From: Methanocella_A sp049676595
GTDB taxonomy: Archaea > Halobacteriota > Methanocellia > Methanocellales > Methanocellaceae
DNA length: 64,000 nucleotides
Assembly (NCBI RefSeq): GCF_049676595.1
Contig: NZ_CP187259.1
Span: 3,550,772-3,614,771 of the forward strand
Direction of reading: 5' to 3'
The position numbers were made by a program, and so were the translations under genes. The notes below the pieces were generated by a model that ran no database searches, was not told the DNA's origin, and saw only the letters and a list, made by a program, of their open reading frames with translations. Positions 9,087-17,449 of this stretch are shown in pieces. Position 1 is the first letter of the stretch. Each line of letters opens with the position of its first letter.

Positions 9087-9263
9087 GCGTACGCTGCGCT
9101 GCGCTCAAACACGAAGGGCACCAAGGTCACTGAGGACACGAAGGTTTGATAAGGGCACTAAGGGGTCGTGTATATGGGCATATCCCTTCGTGTTCCTTGA
9201 TTTACCTTTGTGACCTCCGTGTCCTTCGTGCCCTTCGTGTTGTAGCACAGCGCAGCGTACACC
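9087..9263. repeat. family B inverted-repeat element (CACGAAGG words), copy 1
   Basis: A roughly 177-bp imperfect inverted repeat filling the gap before mfnB. The outer caps GCGTACGCTGCGCTG (left) and CAGCGCAGCGTAC (right) share the GCTGCGCTG cap of family A. The arms differ: the left has CACGAAGGGCACCAAGG and the right CCTTCGTGCCCTTCGTG, built from a repeated word CTTCGTG / CACGAAG. No coding sequence is seen in 9030-9390. Confidence 0.75.
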
Positions 9264-9390
9264 CGGTTCTACTCCTAGTCATCGACAGCTTGCAGGGCAT
9301 ATCTCCTTACTCTAAAATCGCTTAGCACCGCCGAATAATCCAGGCGCTGCCAGTAACTATTAAATACCAAAACGGTATAAGGTCTTGTGC

Positions 9391-10086
9391 ATGAAGCTTC
9401 TAGTCAGCCCCATCAACATCGAAGAGGCGATCATTGCCGACGCCGGCGGCGCCGACATCGTCGATGTCAAGAACCCGAAGGAAGGTTCGCTGGGCGCAAA
9501 TTTCCCCTGGGTCATCCAGGCAGTGAAGGCCAGAGTAACCAAGCCAGTGAGCGCCACTATAGGGGACTTTAACTATAAGCCGGGCACCGCATCGCTCGCC
9601 GCGCTGGGCGCAGCAGTCGCGGGGGCCGAGTACGTGAAAGTGGGACTGTACGACATCCAGACGGAAGCTCAGGCGTACGAAGTCTTAGCGGGCATCGTCA
9701 AGGCAGTCAAGACCTATGACAGGAACCGCATCGTCGTGGCCTCGGGCTACTCCGACTACGCCAGAATCGGCTCCATACCCGCCCTGAAATTACCGGCAGT
9801 AGCACAGCGCGCCGGGTGCGACGTGGTCATGGTCGACACAGGCCTCAAGGACGGCAAGTCCACCTTCGAGTTCATGGACCAGCCCGAATTACAGGCATTC
9901 GTAGACGCAGCCCACACCGAAGGCCTCCAGTGCGCCCTCGCAGGCTCCATCAAGTTCAAAGACATCCCCGTGCTCCAGGAGATCAAGCCGGACATCATCG
10001 GCGTCAGAGGGCTCGTCTGCGGCGGCGACCGCAACGAGTGCATCAAGGCCGAGCTGATAGAGAAGCTCAGGGCTATGCTCAACTAA
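9391..10086 (+). CDS. mfnB: (5-formylfuran-3-yl)methyl phosphate synthase
   Basis: A 231-residue TIM-barrel enzyme of the DUF556/MfnB family. It condenses two molecules of glyceraldehyde 3-phosphate to the furan precursor of methanofuran, the C1 carrier of methanogenesis. The family signature is plain: DIVDVKNPKEGSLGANFPW near residues 25-43, including the catalytic lysine region (K27 in the Methanocaldococcus enzyme), then ATIGDFNYKPG, KVGLYD, and the C-terminal DIIGVRGLVCGGDR. I choose ATG 9391; a TTG two codons earlier is possible. It stands between a family B repeat and guaB and probably has its own promoter. Confidence 0.93.
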   Translation: MKLLVSPINIEEAIIADAGGADIVDVKNPKEGSLGANFPWVIQAVKARVTKPVSATIGDFNYKPGTASLAALGAAVAGAEYVKVGLYDIQTEAQAYEVLAGIVKAVKTYDRNRIVVASGYSDYARIGSIPALKLPAVAQRAGCDVVMVDTGLKDGKSTFEFMDQPELQAFVDAAHTEGLQCALAGSIKFKDIPVLQEIKPDIIGVRGLVCGGDRNECIKAELIEKLRAMLN

Positions 10087-10238
10087 AGTTCTATTTTTCG
10101 CCGGGCGCCATAAGCAGGGAGATCATAGAGCGCCCCCCGTGCTATCCTTTGTCAATATCGACCACTGCCGGCTGTATAGGAAACCTATTAATATATGGTC
10201 CGGGAATAATCACCCAAAAGGGTATATGGTGATTAACC

Positions 10239-11708
10239 GTGTTCTCAAAAAAATTAGATGTACCCCTCGGGATTACTTTTGACGACGTGCTGCTCGTACC
10301 CAGCCAGTCGTTCGTGGAGCCCGATCACACTGATGTTAAATCCAGGTTTTCGAAGAATATCAGCCTCAACGTTCCTCTCGTAAGCGCTGCCATGGATACT
10401 GTCACGGAAGCCGAGATGGCGATCGCCATGGCCCGTGAAGGCGGCATTGGCGTGCTGCACCGCAACATGTCCCGGGAGAGACAGGTCGAAGAGGTCCGGA
10501 AAGTCAAGCGTGGCGAAGAGATTATTATCCGCGACGTAGTAACGGCCACCCCGGGCCAGACGATCGAGTCGGTCTGGCGGGCGATGAGCGACCAGAACGT
10601 CACCGGCTTCCCGATCATCGAGGACGGCAAGCTCGTGGGCATCATCAGCCGCAGAGACGTGAGGCCGATCGTCAAGACGGAGCCGAACAGGAAGATTAGC
10701 GAGGTCATGACTAGAAACGTGGTGACTGCCACGGAGGACGTCAAGATCGATACGGCCATCGATATCATGTACGAGCACAAGGTCGAGCGCCTGCCGGTGA
10801 TCGACGGCAAGGGCAGCCTCGTGGGCATGATATTGATGCAGAACATTCTGGAGCGCAGGCAGTACCCGAACGCGAACCGGAACGGACAGGACCAGCTAAG
10901 AGTGGCTGCAGCCGTGGGTCCGTACGACATCGAGAGGGCCATGGCGCTTGACAAGGCCGGCGTAGATGCCATCTGCGTGGACTGCGCTCACGCGCATAAC
11001 ATGCGGGTCGTCGAATCGGCGAAGCGCATCAAGAAGATGGTGTCCGCCGACGTCGTAGTGGGTAACATAGCCACCGGCGAGGCGGCGCAGGAGCTGGCCA
11101 GCTTTGCCGACGGCATCAAGGTAGGCGTGGGCCCGGGTTCCATCTGCACGACCCGCATCGTGGCCGGCGTGGGAGTCCCGCAGCTGACGGCCATCGCCAG
11201 CGCGGTCGACGTGGCGAAGGAGCACCAAGTGCCCATCATCGCAGACGGCGGCGTCAGGTACTCGGGCGACATAGCCAAGGCCATCGCGGCAGGCGCCGAG
11301 TGCGTCATGCTGGGCAACCTCATGGCAGGTGCCCAGGAAGCACCGGGCCGGCTGATCACCATCAAAGGCAGGAGGTACAAGCAGTACCGTGGCATGGGCT
11401 CGATGGGTGCCATGGCGGGCGGCGAATGCTCGGACAGGTACTTCCAGAGCGAGATCGGCAAGACCAAGTTCGTCCCCGAAGGCGTCGAAGGCGCCATCCC
11501 CTACAGGGGCACTGTCGCTGACACCATCTACCAGCTGGTCGGCGGCCTGAAGTCTTCCATGGGCTACTGCGGCTGCGCAATGATCAAGGATATGAGGGAG
11601 AAGGCCCGGTTTGTCAGGGTCACCCCGTCGGGCATGAGCGAAAGCCACCCCCACGATATCATGATCACCGACGAAGCCCCGAACTACCCGCTGACCACCA
11701 AGTTCTGA
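10239..11708 (+). CDS. guaB: inosine-5'-monophosphate dehydrogenase
   Basis: A 489-residue IMP dehydrogenase, the NAD-dependent step from IMP to XMP in GTP synthesis. The start is GTG at 10239 with GGTGATT upstream. A pair of CBS domains (about residues 95-205) is inserted in the barrel and may sense adenine nucleotides. The catalytic loop GPGSICTTR carries C303; GGVRYSGDI, MLGNLMAGA and the flap YRGMGSMGAM follow. The C-terminal segment VRVTPSGMSESHPHD is also typical. Length is normal. A TATA-like ttaatatatgg lies near 10188-10198. Confidence 0.95.
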   Translation: MFSKKLDVPLGITFDDVLLVPSQSFVEPDHTDVKSRFSKNISLNVPLVSAAMDTVTEAEMAIAMAREGGIGVLHRNMSRERQVEEVRKVKRGEEIIIRDVVTATPGQTIESVWRAMSDQNVTGFPIIEDGKLVGIISRRDVRPIVKTEPNRKISEVMTRNVVTATEDVKIDTAIDIMYEHKVERLPVIDGKGSLVGMILMQNILERRQYPNANRNGQDQLRVAAAVGPYDIERAMALDKAGVDAICVDCAHAHNMRVVESAKRIKKMVSADVVVGNIATGEAAQELASFADGIKVGVGPGSICTTRIVAGVGVPQLTAIASAVDVAKEHQVPIIADGGVRYSGDIAKAIAAGAECVMLGNLMAGAQEAPGRLITIKGRRYKQYRGMGSMGAMAGGECSDRYFQSEIGKTKFVPEGVEGAIPYRGTVADTIYQLVGGLKSSMGYCGCAMIKDMREKARFVRVTPSGMSESHPHDIMITDEAPNYPLTTKF

Positions 11709-11793
11709 GCGCAGGCTGATGCCTGCGCTCCAAGTTTTAGTGCGTCAGGTTAATAGCCCGGCAACCGCTTACATAACAACAGGTGTAAAGTCC

Positions 11794-11991
11794 ATGTTCA
11801 AGCAGATTATTGTAATACTGGTCGTCATCGCGCTGGCGCTGACCGTGACAGGGTGTTGCTGCTGCGGCGGCTCCGGGTATGATTACTACTATTCGGAAGT
11901 AGAGAACACGGCTGCAGGCTGTGCCTGTGAGCAGTGCGAGAGCAGCGGAACCTGCGCCGCCGGCGGCTGCCAGGCTGGCTGCGGCATATAA
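11794..11991 (+). CDS. small cysteine-rich lipoprotein-like protein
   Basis: A 65-residue exported protein; the ATG at 11794 has AGGTG about 8 nt upstream. Residues 3-19 are a hydrophobic signal (FKQIIVILVVIALALTV) followed directly by TGCCCCGG, a lipobox-like site with four adjacent cysteines. The remainder holds six more cysteines in spaced pairs (CACEQC, CAAGGC, CGI end), ten in all. It could bind metal or be disulfide-linked at the cell surface. I do not recognise a family. Confidence 0.6.
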   Translation: MFKQIIVILVVIALALTVTGCCCCGGSGYDYYYSEVENTAAGCACEQCESSGTCAAGGCQAGCGI

Positions 11992-12125
11992 GCCGGTTTC
12001 CGGCTCGTTTTATTTTCCATCCGCACGTATCCGGATAGCAGCGGCTCTCGAGACAACTGCACGCTGGCATTATCGCCCACCGTACGCGGGTTTAGCCCGG
12101 ATAGGCCGGCCGGACGCACTCAAAA

Positions 12126-12160
12126 TGTATATATACTAGTAATACTAACTCGATGTTAAT
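12126..12160 (+). promoter_or_regulatory. TATA box and HSR1-type operator of the heat-shock operon
   Basis: TGTATATATAC at 12126-12136 is a strong TATA box. Just downstream lies CTAAC-TCGAT-GTTAA (12145-12159). The motif reported for the Archaeoglobus fulgidus heat-shock regulator HSR1 is CTAAC-N5-GTTAG, so this site differs at one base. It is placed to block initiation and sits directly ahead of the HSR1-like gene. Confidence 0.75.
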
Positions 12161-12166
12161 GATAGT

Positions 12167-12823
12167 ATGGACATGTCATACCTGCTAGACATCCTGGGGA
12201 ACGAGAACCGCAGGAACATTCTGACGCTGCTCTCGTATCGCCCGTGCTACGTGACCGAGATCTCCGAGGAGCTCAAGGTTTCTCCCAAGGCCATCATCGA
12301 CCACCTCAAGATACTGGAAGAAGCCGGTCTCGTGGAGAGCTACTACGACGAGCAGGGGCGGAAGTACTTCGAGATCGCCAACAACGTCCGCATCGAAGTC
12401 GCGATTTCCCCGATCAGCTTCCAGGTTGAAGTTACCCGGGTGGAAACCGGAGAGGACGAGCAGAAAAAGCTCCGGGACCGCTTCGGGGAGAGCCGGATCA
12501 GCGAAGACCTGGCCGGGTCGCTGAAGTACCTGTGCGAAGAGGTCCGGAGGCTTAACGACACGAGCCTCCAGCTCCGGGAAACCCAGCGGTCGGTGCAGGC
12601 CATGCTGTCAGAAGTCACGGGCATGTGCATCGAGATCATCAACGAGATCGCCTCTGACCAGATCGAGGCAGAGGTGCTCTACATGCTGGTACGCGGCCCC
12701 GTCGGCTTCGAGGATATCGCCGAGAAGCTGCACATTCCCCAGCCCGTCGTCCGGACGGAGCTGGCGAGGCTGCTGAAAAAGGGACTGGTAACCTACAAGT
12801 CAGGCTTATGGAGCATAGCTTAA
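12167..12823 (+). CDS. HSR1-like heat-shock transcriptional regulator
   Basis: A 218-residue regulator with an ArsR-type winged helix at residues 1-75 (NENRRNILTLLSYRPCYVTEISEEL, then PKAIIDHLKILEEAGLV) and a second helix-turn-helix near 165-215. In Archaeoglobus fulgidus the repressor HSR1 heads an operon with a Cdc48-type AAA ATPase and an Hsp20 and controls its own promoter. The same three genes in the same order follow here, and an HSR1-type operator overlaps the promoter, so autoregulation is very likely. The next gene starts 26 bp downstream. Start ATG 12167 or 12173. Confidence 0.88.
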   Translation: MDMSYLLDILGNENRRNILTLLSYRPCYVTEISEELKVSPKAIIDHLKILEEAGLVESYYDEQGRKYFEIANNVRIEVAISPISFQVEVTRVETGEDEQKKLRDRFGESRISEDLAGSLKYLCEEVRRLNDTSLQLRETQRSVQAMLSEVTGMCIEIINEIASDQIEAEVLYMLVRGPVGFEDIAEKLHIPQPVVRTELARLLKKGLVTYKSGLWSIA

Positions 12824-12849
12824 GAATCCGAGAAAAGAGGTGAACAGAA

Positions 12850-15126
12850 ATGGCTGACAAAAGCGAAGTCACGCTAAGAGTACAGGAAGCCTACCACAGA
12901 GACGTCGGCCGGGGCATCGCCCGGATCGACATGGAAACAATGAGACAGCTAGGCATGGTCAGCGGAGACATCATCGAGATCGAGGGCAAAGGTGCCACCG
13001 CGACCGCAGTAGTCTGGCCGGGCTACCCCAGCGAGGAAGGCAAAGGGGTCATACTCATCGACGGTAACATCAGGTCCAACGCCAGGGTCGGCATCGACGA
13101 CCGGGTAAAAGTAAGGAAGATCCAGGCGAAGAAAGCCGAGCGCATCACGCTCGCCCCCACCCAGCCAGTTCGGATCACCGGCGGAGAGTACTACCTGCTG
13201 AAGCTGCTGGAAGGCAGGCCGATCTCCAAAGGCCAGGCCATCAGGGTGGAAATGCTGGGCAGCCCGATGACCTTCGTGGTCACCAACACCCGCCCCTCGG
13301 GGACCGTCATCGCCGACATGAGCACGGAAGTGACCATCAGCGAGAAGCCGGTCGAGGCGGAAAAGGCGGAAAAGGCGCCCCACATTTCCTACGAGGACAT
13401 CGGCGGCCTGCGCCGGGAAATCGGGCTCGTCAGGGAAATGATCGAGCTGCCGCTGCGCCACCCGGAGCTGTTCCAGAAGCTGGGCATCGAGCCGCCCAAG
13501 GGCGTGCTGCTCTTCGGCCCGCCGGGCACCGGCAAGACCATGATCGCCAAGGCCGTAGCGAGCGAGACCGACGCCCACTTCATCAACATCAGCGGCCCGG
13601 AGATCATGTCCAAGTACTACGGCGAATCGGAAAAGCAGCTCAGGGACATCTTCAAGGATGCGGAGGACAACGCGCCTTCCATCATCTTCATCGACGAGAT
13701 CGACTCCATCGCCCCGAAAAGGGAAGAAGTCACCGGCGAAGTAGAGCGCAGAGTCGTGGCCCAGCTCCTCTCCCTCATGGACGGATTGCAGAGCCGGGGC
13801 CAGGTCGTCGTCGTAGCGGCCACCAACCGGCCGAACGCAGTCGACCCGGCGCTCAGGAGAGGCGGCAGGTTCGACAGGGAGATCGAGATAGGCGTGCCCG
13901 ACAAGACCGGGCGTCTCGAAATCCTGCACGTGCATACCAGGGGCATGCCCCTGGCCGAGAACGTGCACCTCGAGAGGATAGCGGAGATCACCCACGGCTT
14001 CGTAGGTGCAGATATGGCTGCGCTGTGTAAGGAAGCCGCTATGCACGCGCTACGCAGGATGCTGCCGAGCATCGACATAGAGAAGGAGATCCCCCAGGAA
14101 GTGCTGGACACCCTGCAGATCACCGGCGACGACTTCACCGAGGCGCTGAAGAACATCGAGCCTTCGGCCATGAGAGAAGTCTTCGTGGAAGTCCCCGACG
14201 TCAAGTGGGAAGACGTGGGCGGCCTGAACATGGTCAAGCAGGAGCTCAGGGAAGCCGTAGAGTGGCCGCTGAAGTTCAAGGAAGTCTTCAGCATCACCAA
14301 CACCACACCCCCGAAGGGCATCATGATGTTCGGCCCGCCGGGCACGGGCAAAACGATGCTGGCGAAGGCGGTCGCCAACGAGTCCGAAGCCAACTTCATC
14401 AGCGTCAAAGGGCCGGAGATCCTCAACAAATACGTGGGCGAATCGGAGAAGGCCATAAGGGAAACGTTCCGCAAGGCCAGGCAGAGCGCCCCGACGATCA
14501 TCTTCTTCGACGAGATCGACGCCATCACTCCGACCAGAGGCGCCGGGTTTGACTCCCACGTCACCGAGAGAGTGGTCAGCCAGATGCTGACCGAGCTGGA
14601 CGGCCTGGAGGAACTGCACAACGTGGTAGTCATCGCCGCCACAAACAGGCCGGACATGGTAGATACGGCGCTGCTGCGGCCGGGAAGGCTGGACAGGCTG
14701 CTCTATATCCCGCCCCCTGACGAGGCGTCCCGCCTGCAGATCTACAAGATCCACACCAGGGGCAAGCCCATCGACAAGGACGTAGACCTGGAGAAGATCG
14801 CCCGCGACAGCAAGGAGTACGTGGGCGCCGACATCGAGGCCGTCTGCCGGGAAGCCGCCATGCTGGCCATCCGGGAGTACATCACCCCCGGCATGAGCCC
14901 GGAACAGGCGAAGAAGGACGCAAGCGGCATCCTGATCGGCATGAGGCACTTCGAGGCCGCGCTGAAGAAGGTCAGGCCAACCCTGTCCAGAGACATGGCC
15001 CAGAGGTACGAGAAGCTGACCGCGGAGTTCGCCAGGCAGGTCGTGGGGACGACAGAGGACACGACCGGCCAGAAAGAGCAGAAGAAAGAGGAGAAGAAGC
15101 CGGCGGAGATCAGGACCGCATCCTAG
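12850..15126 (+). CDS. Cdc48/VAT-type AAA+ ATPase (heat-shock operon copy)
   Basis: A 758-residue unfoldase with a double-psi barrel N-domain (about 1-185) and two AAA modules. Walker A GPPGTGKT occurs near residues 223 and 495, with Walker B IIFIDEID and IIFFDEID. Arginine-finger segments RRGGRFD and LRPGRLD are intact. The hexamer extracts and unfolds proteins for the proteasome. SD GAGGTG is 8 nt ahead of the ATG. The C-terminus is charged and Lys/Glu-rich. It is the middle gene of the HSR1 operon, 15 bp ahead of the Hsp20 gene. A second Cdc48 is encoded at 18468-20696 outside this operon. Confidence 0.93.
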   Translation: MADKSEVTLRVQEAYHRDVGRGIARIDMETMRQLGMVSGDIIEIEGKGATATAVVWPGYPSEEGKGVILIDGNIRSNARVGIDDRVKVRKIQAKKAERITLAPTQPVRITGGEYYLLKLLEGRPISKGQAIRVEMLGSPMTFVVTNTRPSGTVIADMSTEVTISEKPVEAEKAEKAPHISYEDIGGLRREIGLVREMIELPLRHPELFQKLGIEPPKGVLLFGPPGTGKTMIAKAVASETDAHFINISGPEIMSKYYGESEKQLRDIFKDAEDNAPSIIFIDEIDSIAPKREEVTGEVERRVVAQLLSLMDGLQSRGQVVVVAATNRPNAVDPALRRGGRFDREIEIGVPDKTGRLEILHVHTRGMPLAENVHLERIAEITHGFVGADMAALCKEAAMHALRRMLPSIDIEKEIPQEVLDTLQITGDDFTEALKNIEPSAMREVFVEVPDVKWEDVGGLNMVKQELREAVEWPLKFKEVFSITNTTPPKGIMMFGPPGTGKTMLAKAVANESEANFISVKGPEILNKYVGESEKAIRETFRKARQSAPTIIFFDEIDAITPTRGAGFDSHVTERVVSQMLTELDGLEELHNVVVIAATNRPDMVDTALLRPGRLDRLLYIPPPDEASRLQIYKIHTRGKPIDKDVDLEKIARDSKEYVGADIEAVCREAAMLAIREYITPGMSPEQAKKDASGILIGMRHFEAALKKVRPTLSRDMAQRYEKLTAEFARQVVGTTEDTTGQKEQKKEEKKPAEIRTAS

Positions 15127-15141
15127 AGGAGGTAGAGTAAA

Positions 15142-15651
15142 ATGGCAGACAGGAACCCCAGAAGAAGGAGAGAGGAAAGAGACCCGTTCGATCTGTTCAG
15201 CGACTTCGACGAGATGTTCGACGAGCTGATCAGGAGCATGGAATCAGACACTTTGGGCCAGGGAGGGCCGTTCTTCTACGGCAGGTCCTGGAGCCTGCGC
15301 CCCGGCGAAGAGCCCGAAGTGAGAGAGTTCGGCAACATCCGCCCCGGCGAGCAGCAGACCCTGGAGATCGGCGAGCGCAAGCCGCTGGTCGACGTTTTCG
15401 ACGCCGACGGCACAGTCCACGTCGTAGCTGAGATGCCAGGCATCGAAAAGGAAGACGTCGAGCTATCCATAGACGGCATGGAACTGGAGATCAAGGCCCG
15501 GCGCGGCGACAGGCGGTACCACGAAAACGTAGAGCTGCCGGCCGACGTCGACGAGAACAGCGCCAGGGCGACCTACAAGAACGGCGTCCTGGAGATCACT
15601 CTAAAGAAGAAGGGCAACTCCAGCAAGCGCAAGAAGATCAACGTGGAGTGA
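15142..15651 (+). CDS. Hsp20 / alpha-crystallin small heat-shock protein
   Basis: A 169-residue ATP-independent chaperone. The alpha-crystallin domain covers about residues 75-165: KPLVDVFDADGTVHVVAEMPGI, the beta-sandwich strands, and the hallmark A-x-x-x-N-GVL near 138-146 (ATYKNGVLEITL). The N-terminus is charged with FDLFSDFDEMFDELI amphipathic helices. A strong SD (GAGGAGGT) lies 6-10 nt before the ATG. As the last gene of the HSR1 operon it should be heat induced together with the regulator and the unfoldase. Confidence 0.93.
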   Translation: MADRNPRRRREERDPFDLFSDFDEMFDELIRSMESDTLGQGGPFFYGRSWSLRPGEEPEVREFGNIRPGEQQTLEIGERKPLVDVFDADGTVHVVAEMPGIEKEDVELSIDGMELEIKARRGDRRYHENVELPADVDENSARATYKNGVLEITLKKKGNSSKRKKINVE

Positions 15652-15718
15652 AGCGGGCAATCGCCCACTCCCCCACCTCTTTTTGTTTTACCATAGCCAT
15701 ACAGCAATTAGTTTTCAA

Positions 15719-16205
15719 ACCACGGCGGCACAACGACACCAAGACAAGGCGATCTACGACCAGCCCGATGGTTATTAAAACCACGGCGACACGGCGACAC
15801 GGCAACAATGCGATCTGCTACAACATGGTGGTAACTTGAACCACGGCGACACGGCGACACCAAGACATTCGTGAACCGGTAATAGTGAACCCCTTTTCAT
15901 GTCCACGGCGACACCAAGACAGAGCATTAACCATAAGCTTACTATCCAAGGGTTTCAGCCTGACTTTTGATCAATATCCTGAAGGATGGAAAACCTATTT
16001 GTCGCCGTGCAGTCAGCCCGCCGTGCCGCCGTGGATCTAAAAAGAGGGCCTTGCATTCAAGTACCGGTTGTCTCCGTGTCGCTGTGCCGCCGTGGTTCAA
16101 ATAACCATCCAGCTATTGATTCTCGCATTGTCGCCGTGTCGCTGTGCCGCCGTGGTTAGAACCTCTGCGTTCCGGTAGTCAGGATAAGGAGCGTGCCACC
16201 GGTGT
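15719..16205. repeat. family D inverted-repeat element, copy 2
   Basis: Fills the 575-bp gap between the Hsp20 and DUF1614 genes. Left-arm blocks CCACGGCGGCAC / CCACGGCGACACGGCGACAC occur near 15720, 15781, 15841 and 15903. Right-arm blocks GTGTCGCTGTGCCGCCGTGG lie near 16029, 16077 and 16137. The core that copies 1 and 3 carry in plus orientation (GTGAACCGGTAATA, GAGCATTAACCAT, GTTTCAGCCTGAC) is present here in the opposite orientation at 15871-15965. No ORF of note. Confidence 0.75.
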
Positions 16206-16226
16206 CATCTCGAGACTTTCGGATAG

Positions 16227-16955
16227 TTAGAGAGGTAATGACACGATCATGCAAGCGATAATTGTGGAAACTAAGGCATTGAGCACAATGCCATCGAAGC
16301 ACCCGAGGCCGCCGACGCTGATGAAGCTGGTGCCGATCTTCCGGAGCCGGGGGATGTTGAGGAGTGTGGTGCCGACGAGGGTGCCGGTGACGCCTGCGAT
16401 GAGGCTGAGCCTGGCGAGGCTGGCGAGGTCGGCGCCGTAGACGTACAGGGCTACCAGTGAGACCAGTACGGCCAGGAGCGGCGGGACGTACATGGGCACG
16501 TAGAAGCCGATGCTGCGGGACGGTTTTGACAGTATGAAGACCCCGAGCGAGACGGCGATGATCGAGAGTATGACCGGGAGTAGCGGCAGGCTGACTGCGA
16601 GGTAGATGGCGGCGATCATCGCTACCAGGCAGCCTCCGAGGTTGAGGGAGACTACGGTGTTATGGCCATGCCATACCGGCAGCGTGTACTTCGAGCCCAG
16701 GTAAGGCACCGTCTTTTCCTCGCTGTCCCTCCCGCTTTTGAACTCGTGCACCGGCACGTTGAAGATGCCGGCCATCAGCACGGTCAGGTACAGCGCTACG
16801 GCCTGGAGCACCGATAGTCCGAGCACTTCCTGTAGCTGGGAAGCCGGGCTGATCTCCAGCACGGACAGGAGCGCCAGGACCATGAACGGAAAAGCCAGAA
16901 ACAGGATGAACAACGGCAGCGATACCGGTAAAAAGAAATAGTTTTTCTTCTTCAT
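16227..16955 (-). CDS. DUF1614 integral membrane protein
   Basis: A 242-residue membrane protein with about seven hydrophobic segments. The conserved FNVPVHEF segment near residues 64-71, PVWHGHNTVVSLNLGGCLVA near 93-112 and the C-terminal GGLGCFDGIVLNALVST identify the DUF1614 family. Function is unknown; the conserved polar residues inside membrane segments suggest a channel or enzyme. Its start follows the PRC-barrel gene by 8 bp, so the two are probably one transcription unit. Confidence 0.8.
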   Translation of the reverse strand: MKKKNYFFLPVSLPLFILFLAFPFMVLALLSVLEISPASQLQEVLGLSVLQAVALYLTVLMAGIFNVPVHEFKSGRDSEEKTVPYLGSKYTLPVWHGHNTVVSLNLGGCLVAMIAAIYLAVSLPLLPVILSIIAVSLGVFILSKPSRSIGFYVPMYVPPLLAVLVSLVALYVYGADLASLARLSLIAGVTGTLVGTTLLNIPRLRKIGTSFISVGGLGCFDGIVLNALVSTIIACMIVSLPL

Positions 16956-16963
16956 TGAGGATC

Positions 16964-17215
16964 TCAGAACATCGAGGCCTTTTTGTCGACTACGATGTAG
17001 TCCTGGATCGCGCGCACTGCACCGAAGGGTATCAGTACGAGGCCGTCTTCCGTCCGGTAGCTCTCGACGTTCAGCGTCATGTCCGGGCGGATAATCAGGT
17101 CGATCAGGTCTCCGGTCCTGGGCTCGCAGGTGATATCGTAGAGAATGCCCATCTCGGACCCGTCAGTGCCCATTACTTTTTTGTTGGAGAGTTTCTTTGC
17201 CATCCATCTTGCCAT
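16964..17215 (-). CDS. PRC-barrel domain protein
   Basis: An 83-residue protein consisting of one PRC barrel (KKVMGTDGSEMGILYDITCEPRTGDLIDLIIRP ...). In archaea these small proteins are linked to RNA-processing complexes or cell division. I choose the ATG at 17215, preceded by GAGGGATT; the frame extends further upstream to 17266, but that stretch (AAAEAAGRRW) looks like non-coding GC-rich sequence. Co-transcription with the DUF1614 gene is likely from the 8-bp gap. Confidence 0.75.
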   Translation of the reverse strand: MARWMAKKLSNKKVMGTDGSEMGILYDITCEPRTGDLIDLIIRPDMTLNVESYRTEDGLVLIPFGAVRAIQDYIVVDKKASMF

Positions 17216-17449
17216 AAACTTAATCCCTCTAATCCATCTCCTACCCGCCGCTTCGGCGGCGGCCAATAGGTATGATAACTGTAAGATATAAGGGTACTAC
17301 CCATAATAAAATTTGCCTTGAAACACTCAGGTGCACGGCTAAAGATACGCAGGGGTAGCTTAATAAAGGAATTAGATGAGAAGAAGCCCTGACAGGCGAC
17401 ACCCGTCGGCCATAATGCCCGCATACCGCCTCGCAGGCCACGCACAGCA

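Noticed and set aside
13617..14657. Long open frames opposite the two cdc48 genes (also 12949-14046, 18528-19496)
   Set aside because: They mirror the conserved AAA modules in opposite frames and arise from high third-position GC.
15719..16205. Possible CRISPR array because of many similar blocks
   Set aside because: Blocks differ in length and sequence, spacers are irregular, and left and right blocks are complementary to each other, so it is an inverted repeat and not an array. No cas genes are present.
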